12,358 nt of DNA, from positions 1-12,358 of the forward strand of contig URLP01000044.1 of assembly GCA_900548635.1 (NCBI GenBank), written 5' to 3'. The notes beneath the pieces are model-generated. The model was given only the letters and a program-made list of their open reading frames with translations, did not search any database and was not told where the DNA came from. A program made the position numbers and the translations under genes. This document shows, piece after piece, positions 1 through 6,831 of the stretch; the stretch's first letter is position 1; the number at the start of each line of letters is the position of its first letter. The DNA comes from an uncultured Megasphaera sp. (lineage in GTDB: Bacteria; Bacillota; Negativicutes; Veillonellales; Megasphaeraceae).

Positions 1-68
1 ATAGCCAAGCGGTAAGGCAGAGGTCTGCAAAACCTTCATCCCCAGTTCGATTCTGGGTGCCGCCTCCA
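1..68 (+). tRNA. tRNA-Cys (GCA), 5' end cut off by the window
   Basis: The window begins at about tRNA nucleotide 7, so the first six acceptor bases are missing. The anticodon stem is 20-24/32-36 around a 7-base loop with GCA at 27-29. The T arm is CCCAG-TTCGATT-CTGGG (41-57). The acceptor 3' strand TGCCGCC (58-64) is followed by discriminator T65, the base expected for tRNA-Cys, and an encoded CCA at 66-68. It lies 20 nt upstream of a second tRNA and is probably co-transcribed with it. Confidence 0.95.
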
Positions 69-88
69 TATTTTTAATCTTTCGTCAT

Positions 89-177
89 GCCGAGGTGGCG
101 GAACTGGCAGACGCAACGGACTTAAAATCCGTCGGATAGAGATATCCGTACCGGTTCGATTCCGGTCCCCGGCACCA
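89..177 (+). tRNA. tRNA-Leu (UAA)
   Basis: This is a complete class II tRNA with an encoded CCA. The anticodon stem ACGGA/TCCGT (116-120/128-132) encloses a loop with TAA at 123-125. A long variable arm forms the CGGATA/TATCCG-type hairpin (about 133-148). The T arm is ACCGG-TTCGATT-CCGGT. The acceptor pairs GCCGAGG (89-95) with CCCCGGC (167-173), leaving an A-C mismatch at the fifth pair. The variable arm and anticodon identify a leucine tRNA reading UUA (and UUG by wobble). It shares the terminator at 236-265 with the upstream tRNA-Cys. Confidence 0.96.
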
Positions 178-235
178 ATCAAACAACGAGCGTGTAAGCG
201 ATGTTGGCCGCGGGCCGACAAGTCCCTTGCAAAAC

Positions 236-265
236 AAAAGGAGCTGTCTAAGGACAGCTCCTTTT
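236..265 (+). terminator. intrinsic terminator of the tRNA operon
   Basis: A perfect stem GGAGCTGTC/GACAGCTCC (240-248/253-261) with a TAAG loop is extended by AAAA/TTTT on either side. It is a classic rho-independent hairpin with a short T tract. It lies between the tRNA genes and scpA, so scpA should need its own promoter. The 58 bases between the tRNA-Leu CCA and this hairpin hold no gene. They contain a small GC-rich hairpin (203-219, GTTGGCC/GGCCGAC) without a T tract, of unknown meaning. Confidence 0.9.
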
Positions 266-274
266 CGCAGTCCA

Positions 275-303
275 TTTCAATTCACTGGAAAATGAGTTAT
301 AAT
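275..303 (+). promoter_or_regulatory. candidate promoter of the scpA operon
   Basis: A perfect -10 hexamer TATAAT lies at 298-303. The only -35 at standard spacing is weak (TTTCAA at 275-280, 17-nt spacer). Transcription would start near 309-311, at the scpA ATG itself. A direct repeat AATGAGT (291-297 and 301-307) overlaps the -10 box. The terminator just upstream supports the need for a promoter here, but the weak -35 and lack of leader leave doubt. Confidence 0.5.
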
Positions 304-308
304 GAGTC

Positions 309-1040
309 ATGACAGAATACAAGTATAAAGTATCGGATTTTGAAGGTCCTTTAGACCTTTTGCTCTATTTGATCGAAAAGAACAAAGTCGATATTTACAA
401 CATACCTATCGTCGAGATTACGGACCAGTTCAACGCCTACGTCGCCGAAATCGATACGTTCGATGTCGATTATGCCAGTAAGTTCTTCGTCATGGCGGCG
501 ACGCTCCTGCAGATCAAATCGCGCCTGCTCCTGCCGAAGCAGCCAAAAGTGACGGAAGAGGAAGAAGAAGACCCGCAGGAAGCCCTGGTCCGGCAGCTCG
601 TCGAATATAAGCGCATGAAGACCCTGGCCAATGCCCTCGGCGGCTGCTGGGAAGCCCGCAGCCTGCTCATCGGGCGCGGCCCGACGCCCATGCCCTATGA
701 GGCGAAATTTGCCGGTCATATCGACACGCAGGCCCTCTACGAAGCGTTCCATAAAGTCTGTCAGGCCCTGCCGCAGCAGGCAGCAGCGGAAATCCGGATA
801 CAGAAGGAAATCTACAGCGTCGAAGAGTGCATGCGCCGCGTCGCCTATGCCCTGCGCCGGGCGCCGCGGGGCGTGCTGCACGTGACGGCAGTCTTTCAGC
901 AATGCCGTTCCCGCGTCGAATTGGTCGTCACCTTCCTGGCAGTCCTGGAACTGCTGCGGGTCGGCCGGTGCGCTACTGTCGCTGAAGGAGAGGATGGGAA
1001 TACCGTTGCCTTACGATACAAGCCAAACGGAGAAAATTGA
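309..1040 (+). CDS. scpA: segregation and condensation protein A (ScpA)
   Basis: ScpA is the kleisin subunit of the bacterial SMC-ScpAB condensin, which bridges the SMC heads and helps separate replicated chromosomes. The 243-residue product has the family's N-terminal signature FEGPLDLLLYLIEK (from about residue 11) followed by VDIYNIPIVEITDQF. It then has an acidic mid-region (EEEEED near residue 80) and a C-terminal winged-helix part that should bind the SMC head. The length is close to the usual 240-270. ATG 309 is the first possible start in this frame, because a TGA precedes it by one codon. No good ribosome binding site is visible before it, which is odd for the lead gene of an operon and may mean leaderless translation. 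The 3' end overlaps scpB by 47 nt, typical of this obligate partner pair. Confidence 0.95.
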   Translation: MTEYKYKVSDFEGPLDLLLYLIEKNKVDIYNIPIVEITDQFNAYVAEIDTFDVDYASKFFVMAATLLQIKSRLLLPKQPKVTEEEEEDPQEALVRQLVEYKRMKTLANALGGCWEARSLLIGRGPTPMPYEAKFAGHIDTQALYEAFHKVCQALPQQAAAEIRIQKEIYSVEECMRRVAYALRRAPRGVLHVTAVFQQCRSRVELVVTFLAVLELLRVGRCATVAEGEDGNTVALRYKPNGEN

Positions 1041-1584
1041 GCCGACAGCCCTCTTGGAGGCCCTGCTCTTTTTGAGCGGCGACCCGATGCCTGTCAGTGC
1101 CGTCTGTGCCCATACGGGCTGGACCAAGGCGGAGGCCGAAGAAACGGCGGACCGCCTGGCGCATTTGCTTTCTGATCAGCGGCGGGGACTGACGCTGATC
1201 CGCGTCGCCGGCGGCTTTCAGCTGGTTACGCGGCCGGATCTCCACGACGCCGTCCAGTGGGTCCGCACGGGTACGGCGGAACTGACGTCCATGGCCCTCG
1301 AGGTCCTGGCCATCGTCGCTTTCAAGCAGCCTATTACGCGGGCGGAAATCGAAAAACTGCGCGGCGTTTCATCGGAACGGGTCCTGAATTCCCTGGTCCA
1401 GCAGGGGCTGATCGTCGAACTGGGCCGCCGCGACAGTCCGGGCCGGCCGATTTTATACGGCACGTCCGCTTATTTTTTGGAATGTATCGGCATGGATTCC
1501 CTTGCCGATTTAGCCGGTGCCATGCCGGCAGAGATTACGGAGGATGCAGATGATGGAAGAACGGTTACAGAAAGTGATGAGTAA
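994..1584 (+). CDS. scpB: segregation and condensation protein B (ScpB)
   Basis: ScpB forms a dimer of tandem winged-helix domains that binds ScpA and stabilises the SMC complex on the nucleoid. The 196-residue product matches the family in length. It shows the N-terminal signature ALLEALLFLSGDPM (about residues 18-31) and a second winged-helix half with the conserved run LEVLAIVAFKQPITRAEIE (about residues 102-120), then GRPILYGTS near residue 150. ATG 994 is chosen because AAGGAG (985-990) sits just before it, inside the scpA coding sequence. A TTG at 1006 is a weaker alternative. The first 16 residues precede the conserved domain and lie in the scpA overlap. The end overlaps the next gene by 35 nt, so translation is probably coupled. 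Confidence 0.94.
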   Translation: MGIPLPYDTSQTEKIEPTALLEALLFLSGDPMPVSAVCAHTGWTKAEAEETADRLAHLLSDQRRGLTLIRVAGGFQLVTRPDLHDAVQWVRTGTAELTSMALEVLAIVAFKQPITRAEIEKLRGVSSERVLNSLVQQGLIVELGRRDSPGRPILYGTSAYFLECIGMDSLADLAGAMPAEITEDADDGRTVTESDE

Positions 1585-2272
1585 CTGCGGTGTCGCTTCA
1601 CGGCGCGCTTCAGAAAAGATGATTTTAGAAGGGCGCGTCCGCGTGAACGGCGTCATCGTCCGCGAATTAGGGACGAAAGTCGACCCCGACAAGGACCGCA
1701 TCGCCGTCGACGGCAAGACCCTGGAAGCCCAGCCGAAGCATTATTATCTCTTCAATAAGCCCAAGGGCGTCATTACGACGTCCAGCGACGACCAGGGACG
1801 GACGACGGTCATGGACTATTTCAAAAAGGAAAAGGACCGCATCTACGCCGTAGGCCGTCTGGACCAGAACACGGAAGGCCTGCTCCTGATGACTAACGAC
1901 GGCGAACTGGCCAACATCCTCATGCACCCGAGCCGCCTCGTCGACAAGACTTATGAAGTCAAGGTCAAAGGGCGCATCGCCGATGCGGTCCTGCAGCACC
2001 TGGCAGACGGTGTGGAACTGAAGGACGGCATGACGGCACCGGCCGATGTCTACTACATCGGCTATGACCCGAAGACGAACCTGACCAGTGTGGAAATCAC
2101 GATTCACGAAGGCCGCAACCGCCAGGTCCGCCGCATGTTCGAGTACTTCGGCTACCAGGTCCACAACCTGCGCCGCGTCCAGTACGCTTTCCTGACTCTG
2201 AGCGGCGTCAAGCGCGGTGCCTACCGCAAGCTGACCCGCGAAGAAGTGGCGGAACTCTATAAATACAAATAA
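1550..2272 (+). CDS. rluB: 23S rRNA pseudouridine synthase, RluB type
   Basis: This enzyme isomerises a uridine of 23S rRNA (position 2605 in E. coli RluB) to pseudouridine during large-subunit assembly. The 240-residue product has an N-terminal S4 RNA-binding domain (about residues 3-60, starting EERLQKVMSNCGVASRR). The RsuA/RluB catalytic domain follows, with the signature GRLDQNTEGLLLMTNDGEL and catalytic Asp105 within GRLD. Near the C-terminus is the EGRNRQVRRMF motif, typical of the family. The ORF stays open back to 1517, but GGAGG at 1539-1543 places the start at ATG 1550 (6-nt spacing) or the adjacent ATG 1553. The start lies inside scpB (35-nt overlap). The scpA-scpB-rluB order is the usual one in Firmicutes. 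RluB versus a close RsuA-family relative is judged from length and context. Confidence 0.92.
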   Translation: MMEERLQKVMSNCGVASRRASEKMILEGRVRVNGVIVRELGTKVDPDKDRIAVDGKTLEAQPKHYYLFNKPKGVITTSSDDQGRTTVMDYFKKEKDRIYAVGRLDQNTEGLLLMTNDGELANILMHPSRLVDKTYEVKVKGRIADAVLQHLADGVELKDGMTAPADVYYIGYDPKTNLTSVEITIHEGRNRQVRRMFEYFGYQVHNLRRVQYAFLTLSGVKRGAYRKLTREEVAELYKYK

Positions 2273-2283
2273 GAGGAGTGCCT

Positions 2284-3525
2284 ATGAAAGAAATACTCGT
2301 CGTCGGTGCCGGTGCAGCCGGCATCATGGCAGCTCTGGCCGCCGCAGAAGCAGGCGCCAGGGTGCATCTGTTTGAAAAAAATGATATTGTCGGCAAAAAG
2401 ATGGGGATTACCGGCAAAGGCCGCTGCAACCTGACAAATTCCTGCAGCATGCCCGATTTCATCGCTCATACACCGGGACACGGCAAATTCCTCTACAGTG
2501 CCTATCAGCAGTTCACCAATCAGGACCTGCTCGATAAGCTCCACGGCTGGGGCCTGGCGACGAAAGAGGAACGGGGCGGCCGCATTTTCCCCCAGTCGGA
2601 CAGCGCTGTCGAAGTGCGCAAGCTCTTCTACCGCGTCCTCTGCCGCAAAGGCGTCGACATCCGCCTGAATGACCCTGTCAAAGCCGTCAAGGCCTGGGGC
2701 GATAAGATGGTCGTCAGCGCGGCGTCCGGGAACCATGAAGGCGATGCCTGCATTATCACGACAGGTGGTATGTCCTATCCTGTGACGGGTTCGAACGGCG
2801 ACGGCTACGGCTTCGCCAAAAGCCTCGGCCATAGCGTGACGGACCTGAAACCGTCCCTCATTCCCTTCACGACAGAGGAAACGTGGCCGCACACCCTTTC
2901 GGGCCTGTCCCTGCGCAATGTCGAAGGCTCGCTCTGGCGGCACGGCAAGAAGCTGGCCTCGTACTTCGGGGAAATGCTTTTTACCCATTTCGGCGTCTCC
3001 GGACCGATCATCCTCATGCTCAGCACGGCGGCAGCGCATAAGAAAGCCTGCACCTTTCCCATGCAGCTGCGCATCGACCTGAAGCCGGCCCTTTCCAAAG
3101 AAAAACTCGACGCCCGTCTGCGCCGGGATTTCGAAAAATATATCCGCAAAGAAGCGGCCAATGGTCTCAAGGATCTCCTGCCTCAGCGGCTGATCCCCAT
3201 CGTCCTCGACCAGGCCGGGATTGCCAGGGACTGTCCTGTCAACCAGATTTCCCGTGAACAGCGGCAGGACCTGGCCGATACACTGAAGGCCCTTTCCCTG
3301 ACCGTGACCGGGACGCGTCCTATTGAAGAAGCCATCGTCACGGCCGGCGGCATTGCCGTCAAAGAAATCAATCCCAAGACCATGGAGTCGAAACTTGTCC
3401 CCAACCTCTATTTTGCCGGGGAAGTCATCGACATTGACGCCTTTACAGGCGGTTATAATCTGCAGGCAGCCTTTTCGACAGGCTTCGTCGCCGGAAGGGC
3501 CGCTGCGGCAAAGGAGTGCGTATGA
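2284..3525 (+). CDS. FAD-dependent oxidoreductase, HI0933/BaiN family
   Basis: This is a 413-residue flavoprotein of the HI0933-like family, annotated variously as BaiN/RdsA-type NAD(P)/FAD-dependent oxidoreductase or 'aminoacetone oxidase family'. The physiological substrate of most members is unknown. The N-terminal dinucleotide-binding glycine motif is VVGAGAAG (residues 6-13), ending in an acidic residue about 20 positions on (LFEKND). GITGKGRCNLTN and a C-terminal GEVIDIDAFTGGYNLQ segment are family hallmarks that contact FAD. ATG 2284 is preferred over GTG 2278 because AGGAG (2274-2278) is 5 nt upstream of the ATG. The gene sits 11 nt after rluB and overlaps cmk by 4 nt (ATGA). Family assignment is firm, but its role in this operon is not evident. 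Confidence 0.92.
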   Translation: MKEILVVGAGAAGIMAALAAAEAGARVHLFEKNDIVGKKMGITGKGRCNLTNSCSMPDFIAHTPGHGKFLYSAYQQFTNQDLLDKLHGWGLATKEERGGRIFPQSDSAVEVRKLFYRVLCRKGVDIRLNDPVKAVKAWGDKMVVSAASGNHEGDACIITTGGMSYPVTGSNGDGYGFAKSLGHSVTDLKPSLIPFTTEETWPHTLSGLSLRNVEGSLWRHGKKLASYFGEMLFTHFGVSGPIILMLSTAAAHKKACTFPMQLRIDLKPALSKEKLDARLRRDFEKYIRKEAANGLKDLLPQRLIPIVLDQAGIARDCPVNQISREQRQDLADTLKALSLTVTGTRPIEEAIVTAGGIAVKEINPKTMESKLVPNLYFAGEVIDIDAFTGGYNLQAAFSTGFVAGRAAAAKECV

Positions 3526-4193
3526 TGCGAAAATTAACGGTTGCTATCGACGGACCGGCCGGGGCCGGCAAGAGCAGTGTCGCCAAAGTCCTGGCCAAAC
3601 GGGTCCATTACTTATACATTGATACAGGCGCCATGTATCGGGCTTTTACCTGGGCTGTCCTGGAAAAAGGCATCGATATTGCCGATGACAAAGCCGTCCG
3701 CAGTCTGGTGGATACCATCGATATCCGCTTGGAACCGCAGGCCGATTTGTGCCGCGTCTATGTCGGCACGACGGAAGTGACGGACGCTATCCGCACGCAG
3801 CGCGTCTCGTCCCAGGTTTCGGCCGTCGCAGCCCTTGCCATCGTACGGGAAAAACTGGTAAAATTACAGCAGGCCATGGCCAAAGACGGCGGCGTCATCC
3901 TCGACGGACGCGACATCGGCACGGTCGTCCTGCCTGATGCGGACCTCAAGGTCTTCCTGACGGCTTCCGTCGAATCGCGGGCCCGCCGCCGTTACCTGGA
4001 AGTCAAGGAAAAGGGCAGCAGCGAAACCTATGAAGAAATCGCCGCCAGCATCGCTGCCCGCGACGATATGGATTCGCACCGCGCCGTCTCGCCCCTGAAG
4101 AAGGCCGACGATGCTGTCGTCGTCGACAACAGCGACCTGAATCTGGAAGAAACGGCCGATGTCATCCTCAAACTGATGAAGGAGCGAGGCTGA
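3522..4193 (+). CDS. cmk: cytidylate kinase
   Basis: Cmk phosphorylates CMP and dCMP with ATP, recycling CMP released by lipid and RNA turnover. The 223-residue product carries the Walker A loop GPAGAGKS (residues 11-18). The CMP-binding segment is DTGAMYR (34-40), with RTQRVSSQVS (91-100), LDGRDIGT (127-134), and the C-terminal lid/substrate region RDDMDSHRAVSPL (180-192). The length is normal for the bacterial family (about 220-230). ATG 3522 is in an ATGA overlap with the upstream stop and is 5 nt after AAGGAG (3511-3516). ATG 3525 is also possible. The downstream plsC start shares one base with its stop (TGATG), suggesting coupled translation of the pair. Confidence 0.97.
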   Translation: MMRKLTVAIDGPAGAGKSSVAKVLAKRVHYLYIDTGAMYRAFTWAVLEKGIDIADDKAVRSLVDTIDIRLEPQADLCRVYVGTTEVTDAIRTQRVSSQVSAVAALAIVREKLVKLQQAMAKDGGVILDGRDIGTVVLPDADLKVFLTASVESRARRRYLEVKEKGSSETYEEIAASIAARDDMDSHRAVSPLKKADDAVVVDNSDLNLEETADVILKLMKERG

Positions 4194-4807
4194 TGAACAA
4201 GTTTGCCTACAGTGCAATCCGCAAGATTTTCAATGCTGCCACGTACGGCGTCCTGGGCATGGAAGTCATCGGCGAAGAAAATATCCCCAAGGAAGGGCCG
4301 TTCATCGTCGTCTGCAACCATGCCAGCAATTTTGATCCGCCCCTTTTGGGGACGGCCATGCGCCATCGCCTGATTTACTTTATGGCCAAGGAAGAGCTTT
4401 TCCACAATCCCCTTATGGCCTGGTTCCTGCGCTATGTCCACACCTTCCCGGTCCACCGCGGCCGCATTGACCGCCAGGCCGTCATCGAGTCCTTCAAGAC
4501 CCTCAAAGGCGGCCATGTCCTGGGCATCTTCCCGGAAGGGAAGCGGACGCGGGGCGGCAAAGTCGGCCCCTTCCATGAAGGGTTCGCCGGTATCGCCATC
4601 AAAGCGAAGGTGCCGGTTCTGCCGGCAGCGATCCTGAATTCCGAATTCCTGCCGAAAAAGACCGGTCCCGTACGGGTCATCTTCGGCAAACCCGTCATGC
4701 CGCCGCAGGGAAAAGCGTCGGACCACGACTTGGTCAAAGGTTTTTCGGACGAAATTCGCGATATTATCATATCTATGCAAAATCAGTATAAAGGGGATGT
4801 AAAATGA
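4193..4807 (+). CDS. plsC: 1-acyl-sn-glycerol-3-phosphate acyltransferase
   Basis: PlsC acylates lysophosphatidate at sn-2 to give phosphatidate, the precursor of all glycerophospholipids, at the inner face of the membrane. The 204-residue product has the catalytic HxxxxD box (NHASNFD, His43 and Asp48), the block FPVHRGRID (about 85-93), the substrate-phosphate block FPEGKRT (113-119) and VPVLPAAI (140-147). It is short and has no long hydrophobic N-terminal helix, like other compact Firmicutes PlsC enzymes. The ATG shares one base with the cmk stop. The end overlaps the next gene by 4 nt (ATGA). PlsY, which makes its substrate, is encoded about 3.4 kb downstream. Confidence 0.95.
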   Translation: MNKFAYSAIRKIFNAATYGVLGMEVIGEENIPKEGPFIVVCNHASNFDPPLLGTAMRHRLIYFMAKEELFHNPLMAWFLRYVHTFPVHRGRIDRQAVIESFKTLKGGHVLGIFPEGKRTRGGKVGPFHEGFAGIAIKAKVPVLPAAILNSEFLPKKTGPVRVIFGKPVMPPQGKASDHDLVKGFSDEIRDIIISMQNQYKGDVK

Positions 4808-6762
4808 AAGTAACTCTCGCTGCAGCCTGCGGCTTTTGCTACGGTGTACGCCGGGCTGTCGAGCTGGCAGGAAAGGCGGAAGCCGGGACTCATACGTTGG
4901 GACCCATCATCCACAATCCGCAAGTTGTCGGGCGTTTAGCGGCTCACGGCGTCTCTCCCGTCGACTCGCTGGATGACGTCGGCAGGGGGGCTATGGTCCT
5001 CATCCGCTCGCACGGCGTCGGCCCGGATGTCTATGACCAGGCTGCTCAAAAAGAACTAAAAGTCATAGATGCGACGTGTCCGCACGTCAAAAAAGCCCAG
5101 CAAGACGCAAAAAACATCGTCGAAAAGGGCGAAAAACTCATAATAGTAGGCGAAAAATCCCATCCTGAAGTAATTAGCATTTCACAATGGGGGGCAAATC
5201 GTGCTATTATAATAGATAGGGAAGAAGAAGCTGAAAAAATTCCCTTTTGCGATTCAATGGGCGTCGTCGTCCAGACGACGTTCTCGCAAGAGCAATTCAG
5301 GCGTATCGCCGCTATCCTGCAACGAAAGACCAATCATCTCGATGTGCATATGACCATATGCACGGCGACGCAGCAGCGTCAGCAGGCAGCGATAGAACTG
5401 GCAGGCCATGTGGACGCTATGATCGTCATTGGCGGCAGGAACAGCGCCAACACAGGCCGTCTCGCGCAGGTATGCCGTGAACAGGGTTGCCCGACATACC
5501 ACATCGAAACAGCAGCTGAATTGGATACAGCCTGGTTCCGTGGTATGAATCATATAGGCATTACAGCCGGCGCTTCCACGCCGGATTGGATAATACAGGA
5601 GGTTGTTAAGATTATGGAAAATTTGCAAGCTGAAGGCACAGAAGTAATGAGTGAAGAATTGTTGGACAAGTATGACTATGAAGAAAATCCAAAGAAAGGT
5701 GACGTGGTCAAAGGCACGGTTATTTCTGTGAATGATGATGCTGCCTATGTTTCCATCGGTACGAAAGCAGAAGCAATCCTGCCGAAAAAGGAAATGGCTG
5801 TTCCCGCTCCGGAAAAAGCGAGTGACTTTGTCAAAGTCGGTGATGAACTGACTGTTGAAATTGCCAACAACATCAAGGAAGAAGGAGCTATTGTCGTTTC
5901 CCTCGTCAAGATGAAAAAAGTCGAAGACTGGAAAGAAGTCCGCGAAGCTTTTGAAAACGATCAGCTCGTCGAATGTACAGGTAAAGAAACGAACAAGGCC
6001 GGCCTTGTCGTCTCCATCAAATCCCTGCGCGGCTTCATCCCCCTCTCTCAGGGCGATATCCGCTTCGTTAAATCTTTGGACTATCTCGTAGGCCAGACCT
6101 TCCAGGTCAAAGTCATCGACATTGACGAACACAAGAACCGCCTCGTCCTTTCCCGCAAAGCTGTCCTCGAAGCAGAACGCGAAGCAAAACGCGAAGAAGC
6201 CCTCAAACACATTGAAGAAGGCGCTGTCCTCGAAGGCACAGTCGTCAAGATCATGCCCTATGGTGCATTCATCGACCTCGGCGGCGTAGAAGGCCTGCTC
6301 CACATTTCGGACATTTCCTGGAAACGCATCAGCTCCGTCGACGCTGTTCTCCACACGGGTGAAAAACTCAATGTCCTCGTCCAGAAATTCGATAAGGAAC
6401 GCAACCGCATTTCCTTGTCCCTGAAAGCACTCCAGAAGAACCCCTGGATCGCTGCTATCGAAAAATTTGAAGTCGGCGACATCGTTAAAGGCGAAGTCAA
6501 GAAGCTCTTGCCGTTCGGTGCCATCCTGGCCATCGATCCGGAACTGCAGGGCCTGCTCCACATTTCCGAACTGACGGAAAAACGCGGCGTCGCTGTCAAA
6601 GACCTGGTCAACATCGGTGATGTCATGAACGTTAAGATCATCGGCATCGACAAAGATAAGAAGAAGATTTCTCTCAGCGTTCTGGCTATTCAGAAAGACG
6701 AAGAAGAAAAGGAAGTTCGCAACTACCTCGACAACCAGGATAAAGAAGAAGAAAACAACTAA
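4804..6762 (+). CDS. ispH: fusion: HMBPP reductase (IspH) + ribosomal protein S1
   Basis: This is a 652-residue two-part protein. Residues 1 to about 275 are IspH, the [4Fe-4S] enzyme that makes IPP and DMAPP in the last step of the MEP isoprenoid pathway. The three cluster cysteines are present (Cys12 in CGFCYG, Cys92 in DATCP, Cys186 in TICTAT). So are substrate-site residues His37, His70 (RSHGV), His120/Glu122 (HPE), Thr158-159, Ser214/Asn216 and Ser258 (GASTPDW). Residues from about 298 hold four S1 RNA-binding repeats (about 298-370, 386-452, 473-542, 557-627) with GAFIDLGGVEGLLH and FGAILAIDPELQGLLH cores and an acidic tail. IspH-S1 fusions are known in Clostridia and Negativicutes. A short charged linker (276-297) joins the halves. 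Codons in the S1 half look like those of a highly expressed gene, while part of the IspH half is AT-rich with several ATA codons. A terminator follows. Confidence 0.96.
   Translation: MKVTLAAACGFCYGVRRAVELAGKAEAGTHTLGPIIHNPQVVGRLAAHGVSPVDSLDDVGRGAMVLIRSHGVGPDVYDQAAQKELKVIDATCPHVKKAQQDAKNIVEKGEKLIIVGEKSHPEVISISQWGANRAIIIDREEEAEKIPFCDSMGVVVQTTFSQEQFRRIAAILQRKTNHLDVHMTICTATQQRQQAAIELAGHVDAMIVIGGRNSANTGRLAQVCREQGCPTYHIETAAELDTAWFRGMNHIGITAGASTPDWIIQEVVKIMENLQAEGTEVMSEELLDKYDYEENPKKGDVVKGTVISVNDDAAYVSIGTKAEAILPKKEMAVPAPEKASDFVKVGDELTVEIANNIKEEGAIVVSLVKMKKVEDWKEVREAFENDQLVECTGKETNKAGLVVSIKSLRGFIPLSQGDIRFVKSLDYLVGQTFQVKVIDIDEHKNRLVLSRKAVLEAEREAKREEALKHIEEGAVLEGTVVKIMPYGAFIDLGGVEGLLHISDISWKRISSVDAVLHTGEKLNVLVQKFDKERNRISLSLKALQKNPWIAAIEKFEVGDIVKGEVKKLLPFGAILAIDPELQGLLHISELTEKRGVAVKDLVNIGDVMNVKIIGIDKDKKKISLSVLAIQKDEEEKEVRNYLDNQDKEEENN
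5181..5210 (+). promoter_or_regulatory. candidate internal promoter within ispH, ahead of the S1 part
   Basis: TTCACA (5181-5186, five of six consensus bases) is followed after 18 nt by TATTAT (5205-5210, five of six). An overlapping TATAAT lies at 5208-5213. They sit in an AT-rich island (about 5050-5230) that contrasts with the GC-rich surroundings and uses ATA codons rare elsewhere in the window. Transcription from here would cover the S1 half and its possible internal start at 5614. Its function is inferred from sequence only. Confidence 0.35.
5597..5616 (+). promoter_or_regulatory. candidate internal ribosome binding site and start for free S1
   Basis: AGGAGG (5597-5602) lies 11 nt before an in-frame ATG at 5614, which is Met271 of the IspH-S1 fusion. 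This is exactly the junction between the IspH fold and the linker to S1. Starting here would yield a 382-residue protein with all four S1 repeats. The spacing is a little long, and the bases also encode the C-terminal IspH helix, so coincidence is possible. Confidence 0.35.
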
Positions 6763-6770
6763 GGTTTCAC

Positions 6771-6810
6771 AAAAAAGGGGATAGCCGGGCTTTTCCGGTT
6801 ATCCTTTTTT
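6771..6810 (+). terminator. intrinsic terminator after ispH-S1
   Basis: A hairpin with arms GGGGATAGCCGG (6777-6788) and CCGGTTATCC (6795-6804, continuing into T residues) has a GCTTTT loop. It is flanked by A6 (6771-6776) and followed by T6 (6805-6810). It lies in the 69-nt gap between the ispH-S1 stop and der. No convincing promoter fits between it and der, so some read-through is likely. Confidence 0.85.
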
Positions 6811-6831
6811 GTTTATAGAAAGGAAAATGCC

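Noticed and set aside
5254..6561. Long minus-strand open frame (435 codons) opposite the S1 region
   Set aside because: It lies wholly antisense to ispH-S1, has no ribosome binding site or recognisable domain, and reads as Phe/Asp-rich low-complexity protein. That is the expected mirror of Glu/Lys-rich codons ending in C. The codon bias of the true gene explains its length.
4804..6762. Assembly or frameshift artefact joining ispH and rpsA
   Set aside because: The frame is continuous through a sensible linker, and IspH-S1 fusions are established in Clostridia and Negativicutes, so the fusion itself is real and not new.
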